A stretch of DNA of 64,000 bases, from the NCBI GenBank assembly GCA_002838945.1, contig PGXB01000008.1, positions 1 through 64,000 of the forward strand, in the 5' to 3' direction. This DNA comes from a candidate division Zixibacteria bacterium HGW-Zixibacteria-1 (GTDB taxonomy: Bacteria; Zixibacteria; MSB-5A5; GN15; PGXB01). The notes beneath the pieces are model-generated. The model was not told the DNA's origin. It worked only from the letters and a program-made list of their open reading frames with translations, and searched no databases. The translations under genes were made by a program, and so were the position numbers. Below are positions 25,824-35,083 of the stretch, one piece after another. Position 1 is the first letter of the stretch. Every line of letters begins with the position of its first letter.

Positions 25824-26552
25824 ATGCCTTCTTTATCGGTAAAAGTTGATCATATTGCGGCTGTCAGAAATGTCAAAAAAGCCAAGGAGCCGGCGCCGTC
25901 TCAGGCGGCCGTTCTGGCGGAACTGGCCGGCGCCGACGGCATCACGTGTCATCTTCGCGAAGATCGTAAATATATCCGTGACCGGGATTTTTATATCCTC
26001 AAAGAGGTCGTCCAGACCGGTCTGACTCTGCAGATTGCACCGGACGAGGAATTGCTGGAAAGAGCATTGGAAGTTAAGCCGGCAATAGTGACATTGATGC
26101 CGTTTTCCGGAGACGATTCAGCCATGGGCAAGGGAATAGACCTGGCAAATTACGGGGATCATTATGCCGGCGCGGCAACATCGATTTCAGAGGCGGACAT
26201 AAAAGTTTGTTATTTTATCGATCCCGACAGCGATGCGATCAAGGACGCCGCCAGAGTCAAGGCCCATGCGGTCGAGTTTAATATGCACGATTTCACAATG
26301 GCCGGAACCGATGAAGATATTAAATCCGAACTGAATCGTCTGGAGCAGATGGCGCAGTTGGCCGAAAAACTCGGGATGAAGGCCTGGGGTGGCAACGGCC
26401 TGGACTACAAGAACATTCGGTTGCTGGTGGAACTGGGTGTTTTCGAAAGATTTACCATCGGATATGCCATTACATCAAGAGCGGTTTTGATCGGCATGGA
26501 TAGAGCCGTGCGGGATATGCTGGATATCATCAACCATCACTACGAGTCCTGA
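25824..26552 (+). CDS. Divergent PdxJ-fold protein with replaced catalytic residues
   Basis: 242 residues that align throughout with pyridoxine 5'-phosphate synthase: VKVDHIAAVRN, AGADGITCHLREDRKYI, LEVKPAIVTLMP, FIDPD, GNGLDYKNI and IGYAITSRAV. H43 and E151 match catalytic positions, but E. coli Glu72 is Gln70, His193 is Asn191, the His of IGHAI is Tyr214, and the loop EKREEVTTEGG is replaced by FSGDDSAMGKG. Such changes make ordinary vitamin B6 synthesis doubtful; a related phosphate-binding TIM-barrel activity is likelier. No pdxA or other B6 gene is near. ATG 25824 has AGGGGATG upstream. Assigning it as plain pdxJ would be the main alternative. Confidence 0.8.
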   Translation: MPSLSVKVDHIAAVRNVKKAKEPAPSQAAVLAELAGADGITCHLREDRKYIRDRDFYILKEVVQTGLTLQIAPDEELLERALEVKPAIVTLMPFSGDDSAMGKGIDLANYGDHYAGAATSISEADIKVCYFIDPDSDAIKDAARVKAHAVEFNMHDFTMAGTDEDIKSELNRLEQMAQLAEKLGMKAWGGNGLDYKNIRLLVELGVFERFTIGYAITSRAVLIGMDRAVRDMLDIINHHYES

Positions 26553-26629
26553 TCGGCAATATTTCATAAGTGACATTCCACTGGATTCAAGCTATCCATC
26601 GAGGGAATTGATTATTTCAGGAATAGAAT

Positions 26630-27619
26630 ATGACCGAAAATAACGAGACATACAGGACTGTCGAAATTATAATTCCCGAAAATATCTCAAAGGAGCGTCT
26701 TGACAAATTTCTCGGGCAGAATCCCGAACTGGAAATGACGCGCAGCAAGGTGCAAAAGCTGATCGAGGACGGCCTGATAATGGTTGACGGTCGACCGGCG
26801 CAGCATAATCATAAGCTTAACGGCGGAGAAACCGTTGTCATAAAAATTCCGCCCCCACCCGAGACGGATATTATTGCCGAAGATATCCCGCTGGATATCG
26901 TTTTTGAAGATGATCATCTTCTGGTAGTCAATAAACCGGCCGGGATGGTGACCCATCCGGCGATCGGGCATTTTTCCGGAACGCTGGTCAATGCGGTTTT
27001 GAAGTACTCGGAGTCGCTCTCCGGTCTTCAGGGGATGGAGCGCGCCGGGGTGGTGCATCGTCTCGACAAGGACACATCCGGATTGATAATGATTGCCAAA
27101 AATGACAGAATCCATCTGGCGCTTCAAAAGCAGCTTAAAGATCACAAAATAAAAAAGATTTACCAGGCCGTGGTTTGTGGTCATATGAAAGAACATTTCG
27201 GAACGATAGACCTTCCCATCGGACGTTCGATCAAGGACCGCAAGAGAATGGCGGTGACCAATCTAAGATCCCGGCCTGCCTTGACCGAGTATCGGCTGCT
27301 TGAAAGATTCAAACTGTATGATTATGTGGAAATACATTTAAAAACCGGCCGGACGCACCAGATACGCGTCCACTTCTCACATCTTGGTCATCCGGTTTTC
27401 GGCGATGCGGAATATGGTGGGCGATTAAAATGGCACAAAGGAGTCTATTCCACCGACAAAGTTCTGGCTCAAAAAGCGCTGGAATTGATGCCGCGGCAGG
27501 CGCTTCATGCATTATCGCTGGAATTTACTCATCCGGAAACGGGCAAAATTATCAGTCTGACTTCCGAACTCCCCGGAGATTTCCGCTCCCTGCTCGAATT
27601 CCTGAGAAACTGGCAATGA
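26630..27619 (+). CDS. rluD: RluD/RluC family 23S rRNA pseudouridine synthase
   Basis: 329 residues. An N-terminal S4 RNA-binding domain (ERLDKFLGQ... to VVIKIPPP) is followed by the RluA-type catalytic domain with HRLDKDTSGLI, in which the Asp is the nucleophile, and GRTHQIRVHFSHLGHPVFGD further on. Length and S4 domain fit RluD, which modifies helix 69 of 23S rRNA; an RluC-type target cannot be ruled out. AGGAATAG precedes the ATG. It ends the long same-strand run that starts at ftsE and is followed by a strong terminator. Confidence 0.92.
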   Translation: MTENNETYRTVEIIIPENISKERLDKFLGQNPELEMTRSKVQKLIEDGLIMVDGRPAQHNHKLNGGETVVIKIPPPPETDIIAEDIPLDIVFEDDHLLVVNKPAGMVTHPAIGHFSGTLVNAVLKYSESLSGLQGMERAGVVHRLDKDTSGLIMIAKNDRIHLALQKQLKDHKIKKIYQAVVCGHMKEHFGTIDLPIGRSIKDRKRMAVTNLRSRPALTEYRLLERFKLYDYVEIHLKTGRTHQIRVHFSHLGHPVFGDAEYGGRLKWHKGVYSTDKVLAQKALELMPRQALHALSLEFTHPETGKIISLTSELPGDFRSLLEFLRNWQ

Positions 27620-27625
27620 TGAATA

Positions 27626-27660
27626 CAAAAAAAGCCTGTCCGGTCGGACAGGCTTTTTTT
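27626..27660. terminator. Strong bidirectional terminator
   Basis: A run of A, then GCCTGTCCG and its perfect complement CGGACAGGC around a GT turn, then seven T. It lies between the convergent rluD and M16 genes and works in either direction. Confidence 0.92.
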
Positions 27661-27671
27661 ATTTGCTGTAT

Positions 27672-29126
27672 TCATTCAATATTGGGGTTTACCAGTTCAA
27701 TATTTGTGATGGGGCCGAATTCATCCATCGGTTTTTCATAAAGCTCAGGATTGCCGATCAGAATAATACTCATTTCTTCCGGCTTGAGATATTCCCCGGC
27801 AACGCGTTTGATATCGTCGAGCGTGACACTACGATAATACCCAAGATAATGATTATAATAATCGAGCGGATAACCGTCATACTCGAGCGACATAAGGTTT
27901 CTGACAATTTCGCCGGAATTGTCGAAATTGAAGATAAAGCGATTGATAGTCGAGTTTCGCGCTTCGGCCAGTTCCGCCTCGGTTACCCCCTCATCGCGGA
28001 TTTTCTTTATTTCCTCAAGCATCAGGCTGACAGCTTTGTAGGCAGTCGAGCTTTTGGTTTGTGTATAGGCGAAAAAGGTTCCAAAATCACGACCATCGGT
28101 GTAGAATCTTGAGCCGACCGAATAAGCCAGGCCCTCATCGGAGCGAACTTTGGAGGTCAGCCGTGATGTGAACGATCCGCCGCCAAGAATATAGTTCATC
28201 AAATCAATGGCATACCGATCCGGATTATCCCGTTTAATACCGAGAAGGCCGATCCTGATATTGGCCTGATTGATATCTTTTTTGATCTGGTAAACGCCGG
28301 GGTGATAAGTTGCCTGGACCGCCGGAACTTCCGGGATGGGGGAATCTGATTTCTTCCAATCGCCGAGGAACTTTTTCAATTTAGCGATGATTTCCGGGGC
28401 ATTGAAATCGCCCGCAACACCGATCATGATATTATTGGGGACAAAAAATCTCTTATGATATTGTTCGAGATCATCGCGCGTAATCGATTTTATCGTGGCC
28501 CATTCCTGAACCCGCCCGAAGGGGTGATCTTCATATAAAATTTGATTGAAATATCTGCGGGTGATATCACCCGGTTTGTCATTTCTTCTCTTTATTCGGT
28601 TTTTTATTTCTTCCTTAACCAGGTCGATTTGATCCTGTGGAAAGGCAGGATTGCGCAGGAGATCGGCATAGAGTTTCAGGCCGAGGTCGATATCTTTGGC
28701 AAGAAGGCTCAGCGAAGCGGAGCCGACTTCATCGCCGATTCCTGTTTCCAGCGAACCGCCGATATATTCCAATAAAATGTTTAAAGAATCGCCTCCGATG
28801 GTTTTGGTCCCGCCGGTACGCATGACGCGGCCGACTATTTCGGAGAGTCCGTCCTTTTCAGCCGGATCATATATGGCGCCGCATCGGATACTGGTGTAAA
28901 TATTAAACAGGGGCAGCGCGTGATCTTCATAGAGATAGATAACAATGCCATTATCCATCACGACTCTTTCAACATCACGACCGACCTCAGGAATATTTAA
29001 CTCGATTTCGCCGAATTTCATCGACTCAATGATTTTTGACCCGGCCGATTTGGGCGGGTCGGACTGTGCGAAAACAAGTCCGGAGAGAATTAATACATTT
29101 AGAAGTATAAATATTAGTTTTTTCAT
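27672..29126 (-). CDS. M16 family zinc-peptidase-like subunit lacking the HxxEH motif
   Basis: 484 residues with a signal peptide (MKKLIFILLNVLILSGLVFA) and the two-domain M16 fold: an N-terminal half with LYEDHALPLFNIYTSIRCG and a C-terminal half with NQANIRIGLLGI, YILGGGSFTSRL and VRSDEGLAYSVGS. Where M16 enzymes have HFLEH, this protein reads LSEIVGRV, so it cannot bind catalytic zinc. It keeps the substrate-holding R/Y region of the C-terminal half, as do the non-catalytic partners of two-gene M16 systems. The start at 29126 has GGGAGG upstream, 14 bases after the stop of its partner, so the two are cotranscribed. Periplasmic location inferred. Confidence 0.9.
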   Translation of the reverse strand: MKKLIFILLNVLILSGLVFAQSDPPKSAGSKIIESMKFGEIELNIPEVGRDVERVVMDNGIVIYLYEDHALPLFNIYTSIRCGAIYDPAEKDGLSEIVGRVMRTGGTKTIGGDSLNILLEYIGGSLETGIGDEVGSASLSLLAKDIDLGLKLYADLLRNPAFPQDQIDLVKEEIKNRIKRRNDKPGDITRRYFNQILYEDHPFGRVQEWATIKSITRDDLEQYHKRFFVPNNIMIGVAGDFNAPEIIAKLKKFLGDWKKSDSPIPEVPAVQATYHPGVYQIKKDINQANIRIGLLGIKRDNPDRYAIDLMNYILGGGSFTSRLTSKVRSDEGLAYSVGSRFYTDGRDFGTFFAYTQTKSSTAYKAVSLMLEEIKKIRDEGVTEAELAEARNSTINRFIFNFDNSGEIVRNLMSLEYDGYPLDYYNHYLGYYRSVTLDDIKRVAGEYLKPEEMSIILIGNPELYEKPMDEFGPITNIELVNPNIE

Positions 29127-29140
29127 AATTGCCTCCCTCA

Positions 29141-30667
29141 TCAATGGCCGCTATTGGAGATTTCCGGATTGTTTTCAGTTTCCGCCTTGACAAGATATGT
29201 CACAGTACGATTTTCCCTGGTCAGATATTTGTTAACCACTCTCATTACATCTTCGGCGGTGACCCGGTTGATGGCCTCATAAGCATTCAGGAAATGCTTC
29301 CAGTCGCCGGTCATGGCCTTGCTCGTGGAAATTCTGAAAGCCAGTCCTCCGTTGGAGTCAAGTCCCCTGAGAAGTGAGGCCTTCATCTGGTTTCGAACCT
29401 TTTCCAATTCCCAGTTCGAAACCGGTTCGGTCTTTAATTTGTCAATTTCGGTGTAGACAGCCTGCTCCAGCTCTTCAGTAGTGTGTTCGCCCATTGGCGT
29501 CAAGGTGCAATAGAAAGCGGCGGGAATTCTTCCCTCCCAGGCGGATGCCGAAACTGTCCCGAGCCGGGCTTCTTTGATTTTCTTGTAAAAGCGGCTGGTT
29601 CGGCCGGAGGAGAGAATATTGGCCGCAACATCAAGCGGGGCAATATCGGGATGACCGACGCGAGGGATATGCCAACCGATAAAAGCTTCGGGATTGGCAT
29701 CCATGACGACTTCCACGCGCCGCTCGCCCATCTGGCTGCCATCAACTGTCATAACTGCCGGGGGAAGAGGCTGAGGCGGGAGGTTGCCAAAATACTTTTC
29801 GCACATAGCAAAAACTTCGTCGGCATTGACATCGCCCACAATAATGGCTATGGCATTACCGGGACCGTAGTGAATTCGAAAATAATCTTCAAGATCGCCC
29901 CGTGTGATTCTTTGAAGGTCGGACATCCACCCGACAACCGGCCAGCCGTACGGAGTCGCCCAGAACATGGTGGCCCCAAAGGCTTCATCGAGGCGCCCAT
30001 CGGGCTCATTCTCTAGCGACAGCCGGCGTTCTTCCATGACAACATCACGCTCGGAATAAAATTCCCGAAAGACGATGTTTTTTAATCGATCCGATTCCAG
30101 AAGCGCCCATAATTCGAGCTTGTTTTTGGGAAGCGACACGAAGTAGCTGGTACCATCATTACCTGTCCCGGCATTGAGTCTGGTGCCTCCATTCTGCAGA
30201 TAAGTGCTCCACAATTCGTCCTTGACCACATATTGTTTTCCCTCCGCCTGGGCATCGGCAATCTGCTGGCGCAGTTCCTTATATCTGGCCGAATCGGGAG
30301 CCGTTATAGGATTCTGCAGCTTTATTTGCTCCTGCAGCATCAGATTACCCAAAGAATCGATTCTTTCCATAAGAGGAACTTCAGCCTCATAGTTACTGGT
30401 GCCGAATATCCTGGTTCCCTTGAACATCATATGTTCCAGAAAGTGCGAAATGCCGGTAATTCCGGGGTGCTCATCGATTGAGCCCGTTTTGAACCTTATC
30501 AACCCGGTGAACACGGGCGCCGTATGTTTTTCCAGCACCAGGATGGTCATGCCGTTGGCCAGCGTCCGTTCTTTGACATCAAGCTGAATTTCATTTGCCG
30601 CGGCAGTTCCCGACCCTGCCAGATACAGCAATGCCACGAGAACCGGGATCATTAGTCCTCTTTTCAT
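29141..30667 (-). CDS. M16 family zinc metallopeptidase, catalytic subunit
   Basis: 508 residues with signal peptide (MKRGLMIPVLVALLYLAGSGTAAA). The inverted zinc motif HFLEH is at 75-79, and the third ligand Glu lies in the downstream ERRLSLENEP helix region, so this is an active pitrilysin-type peptidase. It would degrade short peptides, in the periplasm by its signal. Start at 30667 chosen because AGGAG lies eight bases upstream and the signal peptide begins there. It is the first gene of a two-gene operon whose second member lacks the zinc motif. Confidence 0.92.
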   Translation of the reverse strand: MKRGLMIPVLVALLYLAGSGTAAANEIQLDVKERTLANGMTILVLEKHTAPVFTGLIRFKTGSIDEHPGITGISHFLEHMMFKGTRIFGTSNYEAEVPLMERIDSLGNLMLQEQIKLQNPITAPDSARYKELRQQIADAQAEGKQYVVKDELWSTYLQNGGTRLNAGTGNDGTSYFVSLPKNKLELWALLESDRLKNIVFREFYSERDVVMEERRLSLENEPDGRLDEAFGATMFWATPYGWPVVGWMSDLQRITRGDLEDYFRIHYGPGNAIAIIVGDVNADEVFAMCEKYFGNLPPQPLPPAVMTVDGSQMGERRVEVVMDANPEAFIGWHIPRVGHPDIAPLDVAANILSSGRTSRFYKKIKEARLGTVSASAWEGRIPAAFYCTLTPMGEHTTEELEQAVYTEIDKLKTEPVSNWELEKVRNQMKASLLRGLDSNGGLAFRISTSKAMTGDWKHFLNAYEAINRVTAEDVMRVVNKYLTRENRTVTYLVKAETENNPEISNSGH

Positions 30668-30809
30668 CTTTTGACTCCTGTTATAGGGGTAATCTCCAAA
30701 TATTTGCGCAGTAGAACATTGGCCAAATTTATCTAAATACAACCGATTAGTCAACACGTTCTCCGCAAATTAAAGCCAAAATGTATTTTTCACGGTTTTT
30801 TCTATTATC

Positions 30810-30838
30810 TTGACATTCATTTTATACAGTGTTAGCTT
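30810..30838 (+). promoter_or_regulatory. Candidate promoter of purM, giving a near-leaderless transcript
   Basis: Perfect TTGACA at 30810-30815; 17 bases later TAGCTT (30833-30838), a poor -10. Transcription would begin at about 30845, within a few bases of the purM ATG at 30847, which has no ribosome site. Confidence 0.35.
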
Positions 30839-30846
30839 CTCACATT

Positions 30847-31887
30847 ATGGAAAAAGGAAAATTGAATTATGCTGCGGCCGGCGTGAATATCGCCGCGGCC
30901 GATGCAGCCAAGGAAAGAATTAAAAAGCTGGCCAAAGACACTTTTAATGAGTCGGTCTTATCGGAGATCGGTTCCTTTGGCGGCTTTTTCAAACCGGAAT
31001 TGGGCGGATTAAAATCACCGGTATTGATTTCATCAGCCGATGGCGTCGGGACCAAACTTAAGCTGGCCTTCATGTGCGGCCGCCATAACACGGTCGGCGA
31101 AGACCTGGTCAACCATTGTGTGAACGATATTTTGGTGCATGGCGCCAAACCGCTGTTTTTTCTGGATTATATCGCGACAGGCAAACTGGATCCGGAAAAT
31201 GTATCCGAAATAATTGAGGGGCTGGCGAGGGGCTGCCGAAATGCCGGCATGGCTTTGCTGGGCGGCGAAACGGCCGAAATGCCCAATTTTTACGATGCCG
31301 GAGAATATGATCTGGCCGGTTTCATTGTCGGCCTGGTGGACCAGGCAAAGATAATAAACGGCAACGACATTGAAGAGGGCGATACGATTCTGGGTCTGGC
31401 CTCCAACGGTCTTCATACCAATGGTTATTCGCTGGCCAGGAAGGCCATCTTTGAAATTGCCGGGATGAAATTCAATGATAATGTGGAGTCGCTGGGAATG
31501 ACGGTGGGCGATGCCCTCCTTATGACCCATAAATCATATCTTAAGGCGATTTCCTCGCTTATCAACGATTTCGAAATCAAGGGAATGGCTCATATTACGG
31601 GCGGCGGCATTGCCGGTAACTTTATCAGAATTCTGCCGGAGGGGCGACGGGCCGTTATCAGAAAAGGGACCTGGAATATTAAGCCGATATTCGACTTTAT
31701 TCAAAAAACGGGTGACATAGCCGATGAAGCTATGTTTGAAGCCTTCAATATGGGCATTGGATATATTATTGTCGTATCTGAAAATGTGGTTGCCAACGCA
31801 GTCGAAAGTTTAAAAGCCTCGGGAGAATTGCCGTATATCATTGGTAAAATAGAAAAGGGCGAAAAACAGATAGTATTTAAGGACTAA
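30847..31887 (+). CDS. purM: Phosphoribosylformylglycinamidine cyclo-ligase
   Basis: 346 residues of the PurM/AIR synthase fold. It performs the ATP-dependent ring closure that makes aminoimidazole ribotide in purine synthesis. Visible motifs are the N-terminal NYAAAGVNI (usually YkdAGVDI), SSADGVGTKL, HCVNDILVHGAKPLFFLDY, GGETAEMP and LASNGLHTNGYSL. ATG 30847 matches the family N-terminus; a GTG at 30829 is in frame but would precede the likely promoter start. No other purine gene is nearby. The next gene starts three bases after its stop. Confidence 0.95.
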   Translation: MEKGKLNYAAAGVNIAAADAAKERIKKLAKDTFNESVLSEIGSFGGFFKPELGGLKSPVLISSADGVGTKLKLAFMCGRHNTVGEDLVNHCVNDILVHGAKPLFFLDYIATGKLDPENVSEIIEGLARGCRNAGMALLGGETAEMPNFYDAGEYDLAGFIVGLVDQAKIINGNDIEEGDTILGLASNGLHTNGYSLARKAIFEIAGMKFNDNVESLGMTVGDALLMTHKSYLKAISSLINDFEIKGMAHITGGGIAGNFIRILPEGRRAVIRKGTWNIKPIFDFIQKTGDIADEAMFEAFNMGIGYIIVVSENVVANAVESLKASGELPYIIGKIEKGEKQIVFKD

Positions 31888-31890
31888 TTG

Positions 31891-33450
31891 ATGTTTCTGT
31901 TGTGCATTCTCGACGGTTTTGGACTGCGAGGCCATGAATATTTCAATGCTGTCATAAAGGCAAAAAAACCAAACCTTCTAAAACTTTATAAAAGCTGTCC
32001 CAATATTCCCATTCAGGGCTCCGGCCTGGCGGTCGGCTTGCCCGAGGGGCAGATGGGCAATTCCGAAGTAGGTCATCTCAATATCGGGGCCGGGAGAATT
32101 GTCTATCAGGATGTTACCCGAATCGATAAATCCATCGCCGACGGCGATTTTTTTGAAAATGAGGCCTTTGTCAAGGGATTCGATCTGGCGCTGAAGAATA
32201 ACTCCGCCGTGCATCTTTTTGGACTGGTTTCCGACGGCTGTGTGCATTCCTCGATGGAGCATCTTAAGGCCCTGATAAGAATGGCTAAAAAGCGGGGAAT
32301 AAGAAAGTTATTCCTGCATGCTTTTATGGATGGCCGCGACACTCCGCCTCATTCGGGCGCCGGCTACATGAAAGAGATGGTCGATTATTTTAATGAGATC
32401 GGGCTGGGCAGGGTGGCCACGGTTATGGGGCGCTATTATGGCATGGATCGGGACAAGCGCTGGGATCGGACGGAGAAAGCATATCAGGCAATTGTCAATA
32501 AGGGAGGGCCGCATAGCGCGGATCCGGTGGCGGCAATCGAGCAGTCATACAAAGATGATGTGACCGACGAATTCATTATCCCGATAGTCATTGACCGGGG
32601 TGATGAAGACGAGGGCAGGCTTCGCAACGGCGATGTTGCTCTCTTTTTCAACTTCCGCGCCGACCGCGTCCGTCAGTTGTCTTATCTTTTTACGGGGCAT
32701 GATGCCAAAGATTTTCCACATCCGGATAACCCGAATATTCACTTGATCACTATGACCAATTATGATGCCGGATTGAAGGAGGCGCATGTGGCCTTTCCGC
32801 CGGTGCGTCTGCAGAATATTTTCGGTGAGATTCTGGCCCGCGAGGGATTACGGCAGCTGCGCATTGCCGAAACCGAAAAATACGCCCATGTGACCTATTT
32901 CTTTAATGGCGGAGTCGAGGTACCGTTCGAGAACGAGGATCGGGTTATGATACATTCCCCGAAAGTGGCTACATATGACCTTAAGCCGGAGATGTCTTCG
33001 GTCGAGGTGGCCGATGAAACGGTTCGCCGGATTCTCTCGAAAAAGTATGATGTTGTTATTCTTAATTTCGCAAATTGTGATATGGTCGGACATACGGGAA
33101 TTCTTGAAGCGGCGGTGAAGGCGGTCGAGGCCGTTGATAACGGTCTTGGAAAAATTATGAAGGCGGTCGAAGCGGTCAAGGGCCAGGCAATAATCACCGC
33201 CGATCATGGTAATGCGGAACAAATGTGGGACCCCGACACCAATGGGCCGTTCACCGCCCATACGACGAATCCTGTCCCGTTCATATTTTATGACAGTACC
33301 GCCCGCGGCAGCAATGTGGGTTTAAGGCGCGGAGGTATCCTGGCCGACCTGGCGCCGACAATTATGCATTATTTAAATATTAAGCAGCCGGCCGAGATGA
33401 CCGGCAAATCGATGTTTGTTTCAGGTGAAGTCCCAGTTTTCAGGAATTAA
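31891..33450 (+). CDS. gpmI: 2,3-bisphosphoglycerate-independent phosphoglycerate mutase
   Basis: 519 residues of the alkaline-phosphatase-superfamily mutase, which interconverts 3- and 2-phosphoglycerate using two Mn ions and a phosphoserine. The nucleophile is in QMGNSEVGHLNIGAGR (Ser at 58). Other signatures are LDGFG at the N-terminus, HAFMDGRDTPP, GRYYGMDRDKRW, NFRADRVRQL, NCDMVGHTG and TADHGNAEQM. Length is typical. ATG 31891 with AGGA nine bases upstream. It overlaps the lnt frame by 35 bases. Confidence 0.96.
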   Translation: MFLLCILDGFGLRGHEYFNAVIKAKKPNLLKLYKSCPNIPIQGSGLAVGLPEGQMGNSEVGHLNIGAGRIVYQDVTRIDKSIADGDFFENEAFVKGFDLALKNNSAVHLFGLVSDGCVHSSMEHLKALIRMAKKRGIRKLFLHAFMDGRDTPPHSGAGYMKEMVDYFNEIGLGRVATVMGRYYGMDRDKRWDRTEKAYQAIVNKGGPHSADPVAAIEQSYKDDVTDEFIIPIVIDRGDEDEGRLRNGDVALFFNFRADRVRQLSYLFTGHDAKDFPHPDNPNIHLITMTNYDAGLKEAHVAFPPVRLQNIFGEILAREGLRQLRIAETEKYAHVTYFFNGGVEVPFENEDRVMIHSPKVATYDLKPEMSSVEVADETVRRILSKKYDVVILNFANCDMVGHTGILEAAVKAVEAVDNGLGKIMKAVEAVKGQAIITADHGNAEQMWDPDTNGPFTAHTTNPVPFIFYDSTARGSNVGLRRGGILADLAPTIMHYLNIKQPAEMTGKSMFVSGEVPVFRN

Positions 33451-35032
33451 AAATTTTTTCTGGCCCAATGATTCAGCGCTCCGCCTTAGAAGAGCGGAAC
33501 TGACATTTTGGGCTTTCATGCTTTCGGTCGCATATTTACCGCTGCCCTTTGGCTTCCTGGCCTGGTTTTCCATGGCCCGGCCGATCGCAATTATTGCCGG
33601 CCTCGATAAAAAATCGGCATTCAAAGCGGCGTATTTCTATTCGTTCATGTCGAATCTTTTCCAATTGTACTGGGTGGCTGTGGTCACACCGCCCGGCATG
33701 GTGGCGGCGATTTTTATCATGTCCCTCTATCCGGCGGTGATACTTCTTATTTTCCGGAATCTTTATGTCAGAAGGAAATTGGCCGGTCTTATTTTGCTGC
33801 CGTTTCTTTGGGTGGGCATGGAATATTTCCGGAGCCTGAGTGAGTTTGCTTTTCCCTGGACCGATCTGGCTTACAGCCAGGGATATTACCTCACCCTTAT
33901 ACAGGTCGTTTCGGTTATTGGAAGTTACGGCCTGTCGTTTATTCTGATAATCCTGAATGTGCTGCTATGGCAGGCCGGTCTTCGCATGAATTTACCTGAA
34001 ACCAGAATGAAATGTTTCAGTGTCTTTCTTGTTATAATTCTGGCGCTGTATGCGTACGGCTGGATAGTTTTTCCGCCTTTTGTAATCAGAGGAGACATGC
34101 GTGTCTCACTTCTGCAGGGTAATGTCGATTTAAGTACCAAGTGGAGAGAGGACACCCGGGATTATAACTTTGTCCTTTATGATTCGCTGGCTTCGATTGC
34201 GGGAGGCGATTCAGCCGATCTGATTGTCTGGCCGGAGACGGCCGCTCCCTGTTACCCGCGCCAGGAACCGCATTATGGTATGGTTCTTGGGCGGACGGCC
34301 ATCAGAAGCGGGGCGCCGAATCTTATCGGCAGTCTTGATATTGAGTTTTATGGCGACCGGAGAAAGACCTATAACTCCGCCTTTCAATATTTAGCCAATG
34401 GAAAATTAGATAAAGTTTATCACAAGATGAAGCTGGTACCTTTTTCGGAACATTCGCCTTACCAGGACCAGTTCCCATTGCTTTCGCGCCAGTTTCTGGA
34501 AAAATATGTGCGCGCCATCAGAACGCATGATGTCCAATGGTGGTCCGATTTTTATACCGGAGATTCGATAGTCATCTTCCAAACCGATAAAGCCGACTAT
34601 GCTGTTCTTATCTGTTATGAATCGGCTTTTCCCAATCTGGTGCGAGAGGCCATTAATAATGGCGCCGAATTCCTGGTGAATATCACCAATGACACCTGGT
34701 TCGGACGTTCGCCCGGGCCTTATCAGCACATGCGCTTTGCCGTCTTCCGGGCCGTGGAGAACCGAATCTGGGTCGCCCGATGTGCCAATTCGGGCATCTC
34801 GGCGCTGATTGATCCCTATGGCCGTGAGACGGAAAAGGCTGGTTTATATGTGCAGAAAGTAGTTACCGGCGACATAAGGCCCCTGGACGACCTCTCGACA
34901 TTTACAAAAATCGGCCCGATTGTCGGGCAATTCTCCTTTTTTATTTTATGCCTTGCAGTAGCCCTGACGCTTGCAATCGCTTTATATCGCAGGTTAAGGA
35001 GAAATTACCCCCTTTATCACAATAATATTTAA
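33416..35032 (+). CDS. lnt: Apolipoprotein N-acyltransferase
   Basis: About 538 residues: seven N-terminal membrane helices, a periplasmic CN-hydrolase domain (about 225-480) and a last C-terminal helix. The catalytic triad is visible as WPETAAPC (Glu274), YHKMKLVPFSE (Lys337) and LICYESAFP (Cys400). Lnt adds the third acyl chain to lipoproteins, which agrees with a Gram-negative envelope and the several lipoproteins in this window. Start uncertain: TTG 33416 and GTG 33425 are both in frame inside the end of gpmI, without a clear ribosome site, suggesting coupling to gpmI translation. Confidence 0.93.
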   Translation: MFQVKSQFSGIKNFFWPNDSALRLRRAELTFWAFMLSVAYLPLPFGFLAWFSMARPIAIIAGLDKKSAFKAAYFYSFMSNLFQLYWVAVVTPPGMVAAIFIMSLYPAVILLIFRNLYVRRKLAGLILLPFLWVGMEYFRSLSEFAFPWTDLAYSQGYYLTLIQVVSVIGSYGLSFILIILNVLLWQAGLRMNLPETRMKCFSVFLVIILALYAYGWIVFPPFVIRGDMRVSLLQGNVDLSTKWREDTRDYNFVLYDSLASIAGGDSADLIVWPETAAPCYPRQEPHYGMVLGRTAIRSGAPNLIGSLDIEFYGDRRKTYNSAFQYLANGKLDKVYHKMKLVPFSEHSPYQDQFPLLSRQFLEKYVRAIRTHDVQWWSDFYTGDSIVIFQTDKADYAVLICYESAFPNLVREAINNGAEFLVNITNDTWFGRSPGPYQHMRFAVFRAVENRIWVARCANSGISALIDPYGRETEKAGLYVQKVVTGDIRPLDDLSTFTKIGPIVGQFSFFILCLAVALTLAIALYRRLRRNYPLYHNNI

Positions 35033-35045
35033 TATTTTCCATTGA

Positions 35046-35074
35046 TTGAAATTGGCGTCATTATTCGTTATATT
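35046..35074 (+). promoter_or_regulatory. Candidate promoter of the propeller/glycan operon, near-leaderless
   Basis: TTGAAA (35046-35051), exactly 17 bases, TATATT (35069-35074). The start would fall near 35081, only a few bases before ATG 35084, and no ribosome site is present between them. Confidence 0.5.
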
Positions 35075-35083
35075 TATATGCTT

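Noticed and set aside
25824-26552. Plain pdxJ annotation
   Set aside because: Several catalytic positions are changed; the fold is sure but the reaction is not.
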